A stretch of 64,000 nt of DNA, from contig JADGPE010000001.1 in the NCBI GenBank assembly GCA_017882605.1, positions 1 through 64,000 on the forward strand, in the 5' to 3' direction. The translations under genes and the position numbers were made by a program. Origin of the DNA: Thermoleophilia bacterium (GTDB lineage: Bacteria > Actinomycetota > Thermoleophilia > Gaiellales > Gaiellaceae). This document shows, one piece after another, positions 38,444 through 47,246 of this stretch (position 1 is the first letter of the stretch; the number at the start of each line of letters is the position of its first letter). The notes beneath the pieces are model-generated. The model did not search any database. It worked only from the letters and a program-made list of their open reading frames with translations, and was not told the DNA's origin.

Positions 38444-38829
38444 TGGCTGCGTTGTTTCGCCGACGCCCGAACGACGCGGAGGGGATCGCTCCGCGCCGGC
38501 CGCAGCCGGGCGTGTTGCGCCGCGAGCGCCGCGCGCTGCTCAAGGCACGCGAGGAGGCGCTGCGAGATCTCGGTGGATTGCTGGTCGAGATGTACCGGCG
38601 GGGCGGCTTCCGCGACGATCTCCTCTCGGAGCGGGCAGCCGCGGTGATCGGGATCGACGCACGGCTGGCCGAGATCGAGGAGCTCCTGCACGTCCACCGT
38701 CGCGTACCGCGGTGCGAGTGCGGTGCTCCCGTGCTCCGTGGGTCGCGCTTCTGCCCGAATTGCGGTCGTCCGCTCGGAGGCGAGGCGGCTTCCGAGGAGA
38801 CGATCATCGAGGCGTCCCCCGACAGCTGA
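38443..38829 (+). CDS. Zinc-ribbon protein of unknown function
   Basis: CECGAPVLRGSRFCPNCGRPL at C-terminus after helical region; ATG overlaps aldehyde dehydrogenase stop (TGATG). Confidence 0.7.
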   Translation: MAALFRRRPNDAEGIAPRRPQPGVLRRERRALLKAREEALRDLGGLLVEMYRRGGFRDDLLSERAAAVIGIDARLAEIEELLHVHRRVPRCECGAPVLRGSRFCPNCGRPLGGEAASEETIIEASPDS

Positions 38830-39533
38830 TGGCCGACCAGGCAACCGAGCGCGAGAACGCGATCACGGCGGCCGAGGAGACCTGTCCGCGCTGCGGCGCG
38901 CGGCGTGCGCCCGACCAGCGCTACTGCCTCGACTGCGGCCTCCGGCTCCCGGCCGTGACCGGCCGCCTGCCGTCGCTGCGCCGCCGCTGGATCCATCGTT
39001 TCGGCTGGTATCCCGGCGATTGGATCTGGGTCGCGCTGCTGACGCTCGTGGTCGCCGTCGCCGGTGCCGGAGCGGCGATCGCGCTCACGGTCTCGGACGC
39101 GAGCGCGAACGGGCCGGCGTACGTCGCCACGTCGCCCGTCACGGTCATGCAGCCTGCAGCGGTGCCGACCGCGACGACGCCGGCCAACACCGCAACGCTG
39201 CCCACGGCGCCCGAGCCACAGACGAAGGCGGGCCGCGGCTCGCGGAACGGCCGTTTCAACTGGCCGAAGACCGAGGACGGCTGGACGATCGTGCTCGTCT
39301 CGTACCCGAGGACGAACGGCACGGCAGCGGCACGCCGGACGGCCACCCAGGCAGCCAAAGCAGGCCTCCCCCGGGTCGGTGTGCTCGACTCCTCGGGCTA
39401 CGCGAGCCTGCAGCCCGGATACCTCGTGGTTTTCACCGGGATCTACGCCTCGCAGGCCGATGCCGACGCTGCCGTCTCGACCGCCCGCCAGGCGGGCTTC
39501 GGAGGCGCCTACTCCCGCCAGATCGCCCGCTGA
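38829..39533 (+). CDS. Zinc-ribbon, single-TM protein with SPOR-like C-terminal domain
   Basis: CPRCGARRAPDQRYCLDCGLRL, TM VALLTLVVAVAGAGAAIALTV, C-terminal GWTIVLVSYPR...LQPGYLVVFTGIYASQADADAAVSTARQAGFGGAYSRQI; ATGA overlap with preceding gene. Confidence 0.75.
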   Translation: MADQATERENAITAAEETCPRCGARRAPDQRYCLDCGLRLPAVTGRLPSLRRRWIHRFGWYPGDWIWVALLTLVVAVAGAGAAIALTVSDASANGPAYVATSPVTVMQPAAVPTATTPANTATLPTAPEPQTKAGRGSRNGRFNWPKTEDGWTIVLVSYPRTNGTAAARRTATQAAKAGLPRVGVLDSSGYASLQPGYLVVFTGIYASQADADAAVSTARQAGFGGAYSRQIAR

Positions 39534-39621
39534 CCCGGGGAAGCACACCAGGTGTAGAGCAGGGCCGAGAGGGGTAACGGGACTCCTACGACCCGAGCAA
39601 CGTTTACTCAATTGAAAACAT

Positions 39622-39650
39622 TTGTAACAACCCCTGGGAGCATGTAGAGT
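39622..39650 (+). promoter_or_regulatory. Candidate promoter upstream of the 39727 ORF
   Basis: TTGTAA-17 nt-TAGAGT within an unusually AT-rich stretch (tttactcaattgaaaacatttgtaac). Confidence 0.5.
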
Positions 39651-39726
39651 CGGCTGCGGGTCGCGTCGGCAACGAGGATTTACCGCTTCTTAAAGGGCTG
39701 GCGGCTAAAGTCGAGGAGAGTCAGAC

Positions 39727-40182
39727 GTGGTGATGGACGAACGCATCCTGCATATTCAGCACTGCATGTATCAGTACTCGCGAGCGATCTACCGCTCGAT
39801 CAAGGACCTCATCGACCCCTACGTAGACGATGAGACCCAACTCGAGTACCGCCGAGAGGTGCTCCAGGCGTGCGAAGGGACGATGCAGCGGCTCGCACAG
39901 GATCCGCACTACTTCGCAAAACCCGACCGGGCGCTGTTTCAGGACATCCGGCGTTACTTCCCGATCAACGTGCAGGCTCAGGTCGCCTGGGCGGTCAACC
40001 ATGGCGTCGACGCCGCAGTCGGCTTCGTCGAGGACCAGATCGAGGCCGGCGCGTTCGACGGTGGTGTCGCCCGTTGCCGGGCGACGACGCGCAAGGGCAA
40101 GGCGTGTCAGCGCACCCCGCTGCCGGATCGCGACTACTGCCCCTCACATCAGCATCTCGAGCGCAGCAAAGCTGCTGCGTAG
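39727..40182 (+). CDS. Conserved-looking protein with C-terminal Cys/His zinc-binding motif
   Basis: C-terminus CRATTRKGKACQRTPLPDRDYCPSHQHLE; SD gaggagag upstream. Confidence 0.7.
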   Translation: MVMDERILHIQHCMYQYSRAIYRSIKDLIDPYVDDETQLEYRREVLQACEGTMQRLAQDPHYFAKPDRALFQDIRRYFPINVQAQVAWAVNHGVDAAVGFVEDQIEAGAFDGGVARCRATTRKGKACQRTPLPDRDYCPSHQHLERSKAAA

Positions 40183-40239
40183 ATCGTCGGATAAGCTCGC
40201 CTCTTCGGCTTAGGCTCGACGGAGCCACTGAGGAGACAG

Positions 40240-42255
40240 TTGAGCCACGACACCGACAAGCTCATTCGCCAGCTCTCGCTGGTTGCATTCCTGATGGCGG
40301 AGCGCCGCCCATTGACCGCGCGCGACATCAAGTCGAACGTCGAGGGCTACCAGGAGATGAGCGACGAGGCATTCGCTCGGCGCTTCTACTCCGACCGCGC
40401 CGAGCTCGTCTCACTCGGCGTGCCACTCGACTCGCAACGCGACGAGTTCACCGGCGAGGAGCTGTACACGCTGCGATCGGAGCGGTACTTCCTGCCCGAG
40501 CTCGAGCTCGACGACGAGGAGCTCGCGGCGCTGCAGACCTGCTTCTTCCTCCTCGAGGGACGCTTTGCGTATGCCGAGCCGCTGCGGCTCGCGCTCCAGA
40601 ACCTTGCACTCGGCCGCTCGGCAGGCGCGCTGGCCGCCGCGCCGACCGGCACCGCGTCGCGGGTCGAGGTGCGCGATCCCGACTATTCCCCAGAACTGCA
40701 GGGCCGGCTGGGCAAGCTCGAAGGCGCGATCTCGAAGCAGCGCACGGTCAAGTTCCGGTACTGGTCGATCTACCGGGACGAGGAGGAGGAGCGGACGCTC
40801 AATCCGTTTGCGCTCCTGCCGGAGAACGGCTCGTGGTACGTGATCGGACACGACCTGGAGCGCGACGACATCCGCACGTTCCGCGTCTCGCGCATCCGCT
40901 CCGACATCCGTTTCGCCACCCGCCGGGAACGCGACTTCCGGCTCCCGCCCGAGTTCGATGTCGAGAACTATCGCGGCCGGGCCGAATGGCAGTTCGGCGA
41001 GATCGTCGGCGAGGCGAAGATCGAGGTTGCGCCCGACACCGCCTGGTGGGTCAAGCGCGCGTACGGGGGCGCGCGCAACAATGTCGAGGGCGACACATTC
41101 GTCACGCAATACGCGTCTTCCAACCTCCTCGCACGCTGGATCCTCCGGCAGGACGGCCGGGCCGTGCCGCTCGAGCCGTCGGAGCTTCGCCGCCTCGTCG
41201 TCGAGGGAGCCCGGGCGGCGCGCACCGCGCACGAAGGCCCTCCGCCGACACCGGCCGCAGAGGTCGTCGCCGGCGTGTCGGATGTCGTCGAGCGCTTCGC
41301 CGGGCCGGTGGCGCCGGAGCGCTTCGGCGTGCTGCAGTCGCTGCTCGCCTACCTACTTGCCGCCTGCGGCGATGAACGCGAGGGGATCATCCCGGCGCAC
41401 GAGCTCGTGAACCGATTCTCGATCCCGGCGGAGCAGCTCGAAGAGCACCTCTCGCTGCTGAACCTCGTCAACTTCGGCGGCGGCTGTTACGCCGTCTACG
41501 CGGAGCTCCACGGAGACGAGGTGCACGTCGACAAGGAGCTCTTCGGAGACACCTTCCGCCGCGCTCCCCGCCTGACGCCGCTCGAGGCGCGGGCGATTCG
41601 CCTCGCGCTCGAATTCGTCGGCCCGATGGTCGCGGCCGGCACTCACTCACCGCTCGACCGCGTGCGCGCGAAGCTCGAGGAGACGTTCGGCGCGTTCGAG
41701 TTGACGCAGACGCCGGAGCCCCACGTCGGCGAAGAGGAGGGACTGGTCGACACGCTCACCCATGCGATCGACGACCACAAGCTCGTCGAGCTCGAGTATC
41801 TCAAGCGGGAAGAGCAGGAAGTGGTGACGCGAACCGTCGAGCCGTACTCGATCGAGCGCCGCCTCCCCCACTGGTACGTCCACACGTGGGATGTCGACCG
41901 CGACCAGCCGCGCTCCTACCGTCTCGACCGCATGCGCAGTGCGCGAGTGCTGCGCAAGGGCTTCACGCCGCGCGAGGGCTTCGATCCGTCGGAGCTCCAC
42001 ACGGCGACGACCGCACGCATCTGGTACTCGCCGACCGTCGCCCGCTGGGAGGTCGAGAAGGGCGCACGGCCGCTGGTCGACGGTGCGGCGCTCGCGGACA
42101 AGTCGGTCGGCAGCGCCGAGTGGCTCGTCGGCGAGGTCGTCTCCTACCGAGGTGAGGCGATCGTGCTCGAGCCGGCGGAGCTGCGCGCCCAGGTCGCGCT
42201 CCGGGCGCGAGCGCTCGGAGCGGAGCTGCGGCCCAAACGGGCAGCGTCAGCCTGA
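40240..42255 (+). CDS. Tandem WYL-domain transcriptional regulator (fused PafB-PafC-like)
   Basis: N-terminal HTH, first WYL (KFRYWSIYRDEEEERTLNPFALLPENGSWYVIGHDLERDDIRTFRVSRI), second WYL (VELEYLKREEQEVVTRTVEPYSIERRLPHWYVHTWDVDRDQPRSYRLDRM); TTG start after gaggaga. Confidence 0.85.
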   Translation: MSHDTDKLIRQLSLVAFLMAERRPLTARDIKSNVEGYQEMSDEAFARRFYSDRAELVSLGVPLDSQRDEFTGEELYTLRSERYFLPELELDDEELAALQTCFFLLEGRFAYAEPLRLALQNLALGRSAGALAAAPTGTASRVEVRDPDYSPELQGRLGKLEGAISKQRTVKFRYWSIYRDEEEERTLNPFALLPENGSWYVIGHDLERDDIRTFRVSRIRSDIRFATRRERDFRLPPEFDVENYRGRAEWQFGEIVGEAKIEVAPDTAWWVKRAYGGARNNVEGDTFVTQYASSNLLARWILRQDGRAVPLEPSELRRLVVEGARAARTAHEGPPPTPAAEVVAGVSDVVERFAGPVAPERFGVLQSLLAYLLAACGDEREGIIPAHELVNRFSIPAEQLEEHLSLLNLVNFGGGCYAVYAELHGDEVHVDKELFGDTFRRAPRLTPLEARAIRLALEFVGPMVAAGTHSPLDRVRAKLEETFGAFELTQTPEPHVGEEEGLVDTLTHAIDDHKLVELEYLKREEQEVVTRTVEPYSIERRLPHWYVHTWDVDRDQPRSYRLDRMRSARVLRKGFTPREGFDPSELHTATTARIWYSPTVARWEVEKGARPLVDGAALADKSVGSAEWLVGEVVSYRGEAIVLEPAELRAQVALRARALGAELRPKRAASA

Positions 42256-43239
42256 CGGCCGGCTGTCGATCGTCCGCTCCCGCAGCCGGTCGAGCGCCCA
42301 GCGGGCGTGCTCGTCGTCCGCCTGCTGCTCGAGCACGGCGATGTGCTCCGTCCCGCCGACGTTGCCGAGCGCGATGAGAGCATTCCGGCGCAGGAAGCGC
42401 GCATCGTTTCGCGGGACGTAAAGCCGGTCGAAGTCGTCCACCAGCGTGTCCGACTCGAGCCAGCCGACGAGGTCGACATGGCCGGCGTGGCTCGCCCGGT
42501 TGTCGGCGCGGCGCTTCTGAACGCCGCGGTTCCACGGGCACACGTCCTGGCAGATGTCGCAGCCGTACACCTGCGCGCCGAGCTCAGACCGGTACTGCTC
42601 GGGAATCGGCGTCGGCGCCTGCGTCCAGTACGAGAGGCACTTGGTCGCGTCGAGGGTGCCCGGCTCGTCGAGCGCGCCGGTCGGGCACGCGTCGATGCAC
42701 AGCCTGCAGTCCCCGCAATCCGTGTCGAGCGGAGGCGTCGTCTCCAGTTCGCGGTCGCTGACGAGCGTCCCGAGCACGACCCACGAGCCGTGGGTGCGGG
42801 TGATCAGCATCGTGTTCTTTCCGTAGAACCCGACACCGCTTCGTGCAGCCGCCTCCCGATCGACGTGCTGGTTCGCGTCGACGAGCACGCGATACGCGCC
42901 GCCGATCGCCCGGCCGAGCACGTCGAGTTGTTCGCGCAACTCTGCATAGGCATCCGCCCACGTGTACCGCGCGAGGCGCCCCTCTCCCGGCTCGAGCGGC
43001 GCCTCGGGCTCCCAGTAGCAGAGCGCCGCCGAGACGACACTGCGGGCGCCCGGCAAGAGCGACTCGGGATGACACGAGCGCTCGGGCTGGGCCATCGTGA
43101 ACTTCATCTCCGCGAAGAGGCCTCGCGCGCGCCGTTCCATGATGTGCCGCTCGGTCTCCGAATACGCCGCGGCACGCGTCACGCCCACCGCATCGAGACC
43201 GAGGCCCGTCGCCAACCGGCGGATGTCGTCGGCGGTCAT
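42247..43239 (-). CDS. queG: Epoxyqueuosine reductase QueG
   Basis: GDCRLCIDACPTGALDEPGTLDATKCLSYWTQ, YGCDICQDVCPWN: two 4Fe-4S motifs; ATG at 43239. Confidence 0.94.
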   Translation of the reverse strand: MTADDIRRLATGLGLDAVGVTRAAAYSETERHIMERRARGLFAEMKFTMAQPERSCHPESLLPGARSVVSAALCYWEPEAPLEPGEGRLARYTWADAYAELREQLDVLGRAIGGAYRVLVDANQHVDREAAARSGVGFYGKNTMLITRTHGSWVVLGTLVSDRELETTPPLDTDCGDCRLCIDACPTGALDEPGTLDATKCLSYWTQAPTPIPEQYRSELGAQVYGCDICQDVCPWNRGVQKRRADNRASHAGHVDLVGWLESDTLVDDFDRLYVPRNDARFLRRNALIALGNVGGTEHIAVLEQQADDEHARWALDRLRERTIDSRPSG

Positions 43240-43256
43240 GCGAGGATTGTGCCCGC

Positions 43257-44216
43257 ATGAAGGCAATTCGCATCCACGAGGACGGCGGGCCGGAGGTTCT
43301 CCGCTACGAGGACGTGCCGGACCCGGTAGCGCGCGAAGGCGAGGTGCTCGTCGAACTGCGCGCAGCCTCGCTCAATCACTTGGACGTGTGGATCCGCAAG
43401 GGGCTGCCGTCCGTTCCCAAGCCGCGCATCCTCGGCGCCGACGGCGCCGGCGTGATTTCCGGGACGGACGAGCGCGTCGTCATCAATCCCGGGATCCTGC
43501 GCGACGGGAAGGTGCACATCGTCGGTGAGACGATGGACGGGACCCATGCCGAGCTGATCGCGCTCCCGCGGGACTGCGTCCACCCCATCCCGAACGGCCT
43601 TTCGTTCGAGGAGGCGGCGGCATTTCCGCTCGTCTTCTTGACGGCGTACCGGATGCTCTCGACGCGAGCGCAGCTACAGAAGGGCGAATGGGTGTTGATC
43701 TGGGGCATCGGCGGCGGGGTCGCGACCGCTGCACTCGTGATAGCGAAGGCGCTCGGCGCACAGGTCGTCGTCACCTCGTCGAGCGATGAGAAACTCAGCC
43801 GTGCACGGGAGCTCGGCGCCGACGTCGCGGTCAACCACGAGACGGACGACGTCGTGGCGGCGGCCAAGGAGGCGACCGGCGGCGGCGCGCACGTGATCGT
43901 CGACGACGTGGGCGAGGCGACGTGGAAGCGGACACTCGAAGCCGCTCGAGCGGAGGCGCGGATCGTCGTGTGCGGCGCGACGACCGGCCCGAATCCCCCG
44001 GCGGGGCTGCATCGCCTCTGGTGGAAGCAGCTTTCGGTTCTCGGCTCGTCGATGGGCACTCCTGACGATTTCCAGGGCGTCTACGACCTGGTCGCGGCCG
44101 GCAAGGCGCGGCCCGTCGTCGACCGGGTGTTCCCGCTCGCCGACGCGCGGGCCGCACACGAGCGCCTGGAGGCCGGCGAACAGTTCGGCAAGATCGTCCT
44201 CTCGATTCCGGCCTAG
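43257..44216 (+). CDS. Medium-chain (quinone oxidoreductase-type) alcohol dehydrogenase
   Basis: MKAIRIHEDGGPEVLRYEDVPDP, RAASLNHLDVWIRKG, GADGAGVI, cofactor-binding region with VTSSSDEKLSRARELGADVAVNH. Confidence 0.92.
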   Translation: MKAIRIHEDGGPEVLRYEDVPDPVAREGEVLVELRAASLNHLDVWIRKGLPSVPKPRILGADGAGVISGTDERVVINPGILRDGKVHIVGETMDGTHAELIALPRDCVHPIPNGLSFEEAAAFPLVFLTAYRMLSTRAQLQKGEWVLIWGIGGGVATAALVIAKALGAQVVVTSSSDEKLSRARELGADVAVNHETDDVVAAAKEATGGGAHVIVDDVGEATWKRTLEAARAEARIVVCGATTGPNPPAGLHRLWWKQLSVLGSSMGTPDDFQGVYDLVAAGKARPVVDRVFPLADARAAHERLEAGEQFGKIVLSIPA

Positions 44217-44270
44217 CCCATTTCGAACGGAGGTGGTGTGAAGGGCGGCGCTGCACGCGCGGGCCTTTCT

Positions 44271-44795
44271 CTACGGAGCGGCGTCGAAGACGCGCGCGTA
44301 GAGCGTCTCCCAGTTCGCCGCGATCCCGCGCTGGACGGCGCGCAGCGACAACTGCCCAGCGCAGACCAGCCGGTGCAACCGGTTCTCGAGCCGGTCCTTG
44401 TCGTGGTAGTTGGCCCCGCCCGACCCGGGCTCCGGAAACAGGTTCGCAATGTCGTTCGAGCCGCCGAGCTCGAGCGAGACGATGTGATCGATCTCGATCG
44501 AGCGGCCGTACGAGCCGGCGGGCATCCCGTACTCGCGCTCGACGGCGTGCTTCTCGGACTGTGGAACGTGCCGGACCGTGCTCGTCCTGAAGCTCGCCGA
44601 GCAGATGACCGCCGCCGTCAGGCTCGTGGCGTAAGCGCCCGGAGAACAACGGCGGTCGGGCAGCGACCCTCGCACACACGCGCTCGACCGCGAACGCACG
44701 GCAAGGCGAACGCTGCCGCCGACGGGCGACGGCGCCGACGGAGCTGCACTCCCGAAGAACGCGAGCAGGACCACGCCGAGGAGGCGCCACCGCAT
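44271..44795 (-). CDS. Predicted secreted HNH-family nuclease
   Basis: Signal peptide MRWRLLGVVLLAFFGSAAPS; IEIDHIVSLELGGSNDIANLFPEPGSGGANYHDKDRLENRLHRLVC HNH-like core. Confidence 0.7.
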   Translation of the reverse strand: MRWRLLGVVLLAFFGSAAPSAPSPVGGSVRLAVRSRSSACVRGSLPDRRCSPGAYATSLTAAVICSASFRTSTVRHVPQSEKHAVEREYGMPAGSYGRSIEIDHIVSLELGGSNDIANLFPEPGSGGANYHDKDRLENRLHRLVCAGQLSLRAVQRGIAANWETLYARVFDAAP

Positions 44796-44885
44796 GCCCT
44801 CGGTCTATCAGACGTGTCCGACGGAGACATGTGCGGATAGGCCCGGGGGAAAACCACAACGCCGCCGGGGCGACCGCGTGCGACC

Positions 44886-45950
44886 ATGATGACCGGCATG
44901 GCCGCGCCCGTCCCGGAACTGCAGACGTGCACGGACAGCGCCTCGCTCGAGCGCGTGGCGCCGGACTGGGACGGGCTCGCGAGCTCGCTCCCGAGCCCGA
45001 TGCAGCAGCGCGCTTGGCTGCGCGCCGCGCTCGAGCTGCCGGGCTTCCGGCTGCACGTTCTCGCGCTCGAGGACGGTTCCGCGGTCGCCCCACTCGAGCG
45101 GCGACAGGGCAGGCTGGAGAGCGCAACCGTGAGCCGGCTGTACGAACCGCTCGACCTGCTGTGGGAGAGCGAGGACGCGCTCGGGAGGCTCGGGGACGAG
45201 CTGGCGCGACTCGGCAGGCCGCTCCTGCTTCGCCGTGTGCCGGCGGGCTCCCCGTCGCTGCCCGCGCTCGAGGGGGCATTCGGGCACAGGGCGATCATCG
45301 CCATCCGAGGCTCCGCGGCGTTGCCCGTGCTCGATCTCGATGAGCACGGGCAGGACGCCGAGGCGATCCTGAACAGCGGCCGCCGTTCCGATCTGCGGCG
45401 CGCGCGACGCCTCGCCGAAGAGCAGGGCGAGGTCGGGGTCGACTTCTGCTCACCCTCGACGGCGGAGGTCGGGAACCTGCTCTCGGTGGCGCTCGGCGTC
45501 GAGGTCAACAGCTGGAAGGGCCGCTCGGGCACTGCGCTCGCGCAGGACACGATGCGACTCCCCTTCTACACCCGGTACGCCTTCGACCAGGCGCGCACCG
45601 GTGCACTCCGAATCGCGTTCCTGCGGATCGCCGGCCGGCCGGTCGCGATGCAGCTCGCGGTCGAGCGGGCCAACAGGCTGTGGCTGTTGAAGATCGGCTA
45701 CGACGAAGGCTTCGCACGCTGCTCCCCGGGCCAGCTGCTGATGCTCGAGGTCGTGCGGCACGCTGCGCGAGACGGCCTGGCCGCGATCGAGTTCCTGGGC
45801 GCCGACGCGCCGTGGACGCGAGCGTGGGCCCATCACGAACGTCCCTGCGTGGCGGCTGCGTTCTACCCGCGGCGAGCCCGCTCGGCGCTGCCGCTCGCCC
45901 GCGACGCGGGCCGGCTCATCGGCAGGAAGCTCACGAAGAGGTCGCGGTGA
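44886..45950 (+). CDS. CelD/BcsL-type GNAT acetyltransferase
   Basis: PDWDGLASSLPSPMQQRAWLRAALE, WKGRSGTALAQD, ALRIAFLRIAGRPVAMQLAVERANRLWLLKIGYDEGFARCSPGQLLMLEVVRHAARDGLAAIEFLGADAPWTRAWA. Confidence 0.8.
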   Translation: MMTGMAAPVPELQTCTDSASLERVAPDWDGLASSLPSPMQQRAWLRAALELPGFRLHVLALEDGSAVAPLERRQGRLESATVSRLYEPLDLLWESEDALGRLGDELARLGRPLLLRRVPAGSPSLPALEGAFGHRAIIAIRGSAALPVLDLDEHGQDAEAILNSGRRSDLRRARRLAEEQGEVGVDFCSPSTAEVGNLLSVALGVEVNSWKGRSGTALAQDTMRLPFYTRYAFDQARTGALRIAFLRIAGRPVAMQLAVERANRLWLLKIGYDEGFARCSPGQLLMLEVVRHAARDGLAAIEFLGADAPWTRAWAHHERPCVAAAFYPRRARSALPLARDAGRLIGRKLTKRSR

Positions 45951-46735
45951 CGACCCGCGAGCGTCTCGTCCGCCGTGCCGCCCATCGTTATGTCGCCGGG
46001 CCTCGGCTGGACGATGCACTGGCCGTCGCGCAGGCCCTGGAGCATCCGACCACGCTCGGTTTCTGGGACGCTCCCGGCGACACGCCTGCCGCGGTTGCCG
46101 CGGCCCACGAGCATGCGTTCGCGGCGATCGTTGCGGGCCGGCTCGATGCGTATCCCTCGGTAAAGCTGCCGGCGCTCGGCGACGACCGGCGCGCGACCGA
46201 GGCGGTCGCCGCTGCAGCCGCCGAGTCCGGTGTGTTGTTGCACTTCGACTCGCTTGCCGAGAGCGAGGCGGATCGCACGCTTGCGCTCGCCTGCCGGCTC
46301 GCCGAGCGCGGCCTCGACGTCGGTGCGACGCTGCCGGGTTGTTGGTCTCGGAGCGTTCGAGACGCGGAGGCACTCGCCGCAGCAGGTGTCCGGGCCCGGA
46401 TCGTCAAGGGGCAGTGGCCGGGGGACCGCGACCCGAGCGCCGGTTTTCTCGCGGTCGTCGACGCCGTCCAACGAGCGAACGGGCGAGCTGCGATCGCGAC
46501 GCACGACGCACGGCTTGCGCGTGAATCCCTCCAGCGTGTGCCCGGCGCCGAGCTGGAGCTCCTGTTCGGCCTGCCGGCGGCAGTGGCGGCGCGACAAGCC
46601 GCCGAGCTCGGCGTGGCGGTGCGGGTCTACGTCCCGTACGGGCGCGGGTATCTGCCGTACGCGGTGCGTCGCGCCGTCACCAAGCCGATCATGCTCTGGT
46701 GGCTCGCACGCGACCTCGCGCTCCACCGGCGCTGA
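45947..46735 (+). CDS. Proline dehydrogenase (PRODH) family protein
   Basis: VSVKLPALG-like core (YPSVKLPALGDD), RIVKGQWPG, AIATHDARL, ELLFGLP, VRVYVPYGRGYLPYAVRRAVTKP; GTGA overlap with preceding gene. Confidence 0.85.
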   Translation: MTTRERLVRRAAHRYVAGPRLDDALAVAQALEHPTTLGFWDAPGDTPAAVAAAHEHAFAAIVAGRLDAYPSVKLPALGDDRRATEAVAAAAAESGVLLHFDSLAESEADRTLALACRLAERGLDVGATLPGCWSRSVRDAEALAAAGVRARIVKGQWPGDRDPSAGFLAVVDAVQRANGRAAIATHDARLARESLQRVPGAELELLFGLPAAVAARQAAELGVAVRVYVPYGRGYLPYAVRRAVTKPIMLWWLARDLALHRR

Positions 46736-46742
46736 CGGTCGA

Positions 46743-47063
46743 CTACCAGCCGTACGTCGCCGGCTCCGCAACAGCCGGCGCGGCGGCCGGTTCGCGCATC
46801 GGGCGCCGGGCCTGCTGGGGCCGCTTCGGCGACCGGACCGACCGGGGAGGCGACGCGACCCGGCCGTGAAGCTCCCGGCGCACGGCGTCGCGCGTAACGA
46901 CGATGCCGCTCAATCCGCCGCGTTCGCGCAGACGGACGACCCCGTAGCCGAGGCCGGCAGCAACGGCGCATGCCACCGCCGCTGTGACCCCTGTCGTCAC
47001 CCAAACTGCTGCGAACGCAAATCCGAACGTTGCGCCGATAGCGCGTTGTGGTCCCACTGACAT
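46743..47063 (-). CDS. Small membrane protein of unknown function
   Basis: MSVGPQRAIGATFGFAFAAVWVTTGVTAAVACAVAAGLGYGVVRLRERGG... within ORF 46743..47141. Confidence 0.5.
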   Translation of the reverse strand: MSVGPQRAIGATFGFAFAAVWVTTGVTAAVACAVAAGLGYGVVRLRERGGLSGIVVTRDAVRRELHGRVASPPRSVRSPKRPQQARRPMREPAAAPAVAEPATYGW

Positions 47064-47246
47064 CGTCGCTGCCTCCTGCTCGTGCTGCCGATTACGGGAA
47101 CGGGAAACCCGGTTTCGCCCTGCGGGGGCGGCCTCCTCCACCCCCGGTGTCTCTGCGCGCCACCGACGGCCAGTCAGAACCGGCGGCTAGTCAGGACCAG
47201 CCTGACGGCCAGCAACAGGCCCGGCTCCCCGGTTCACGATGAAGAC

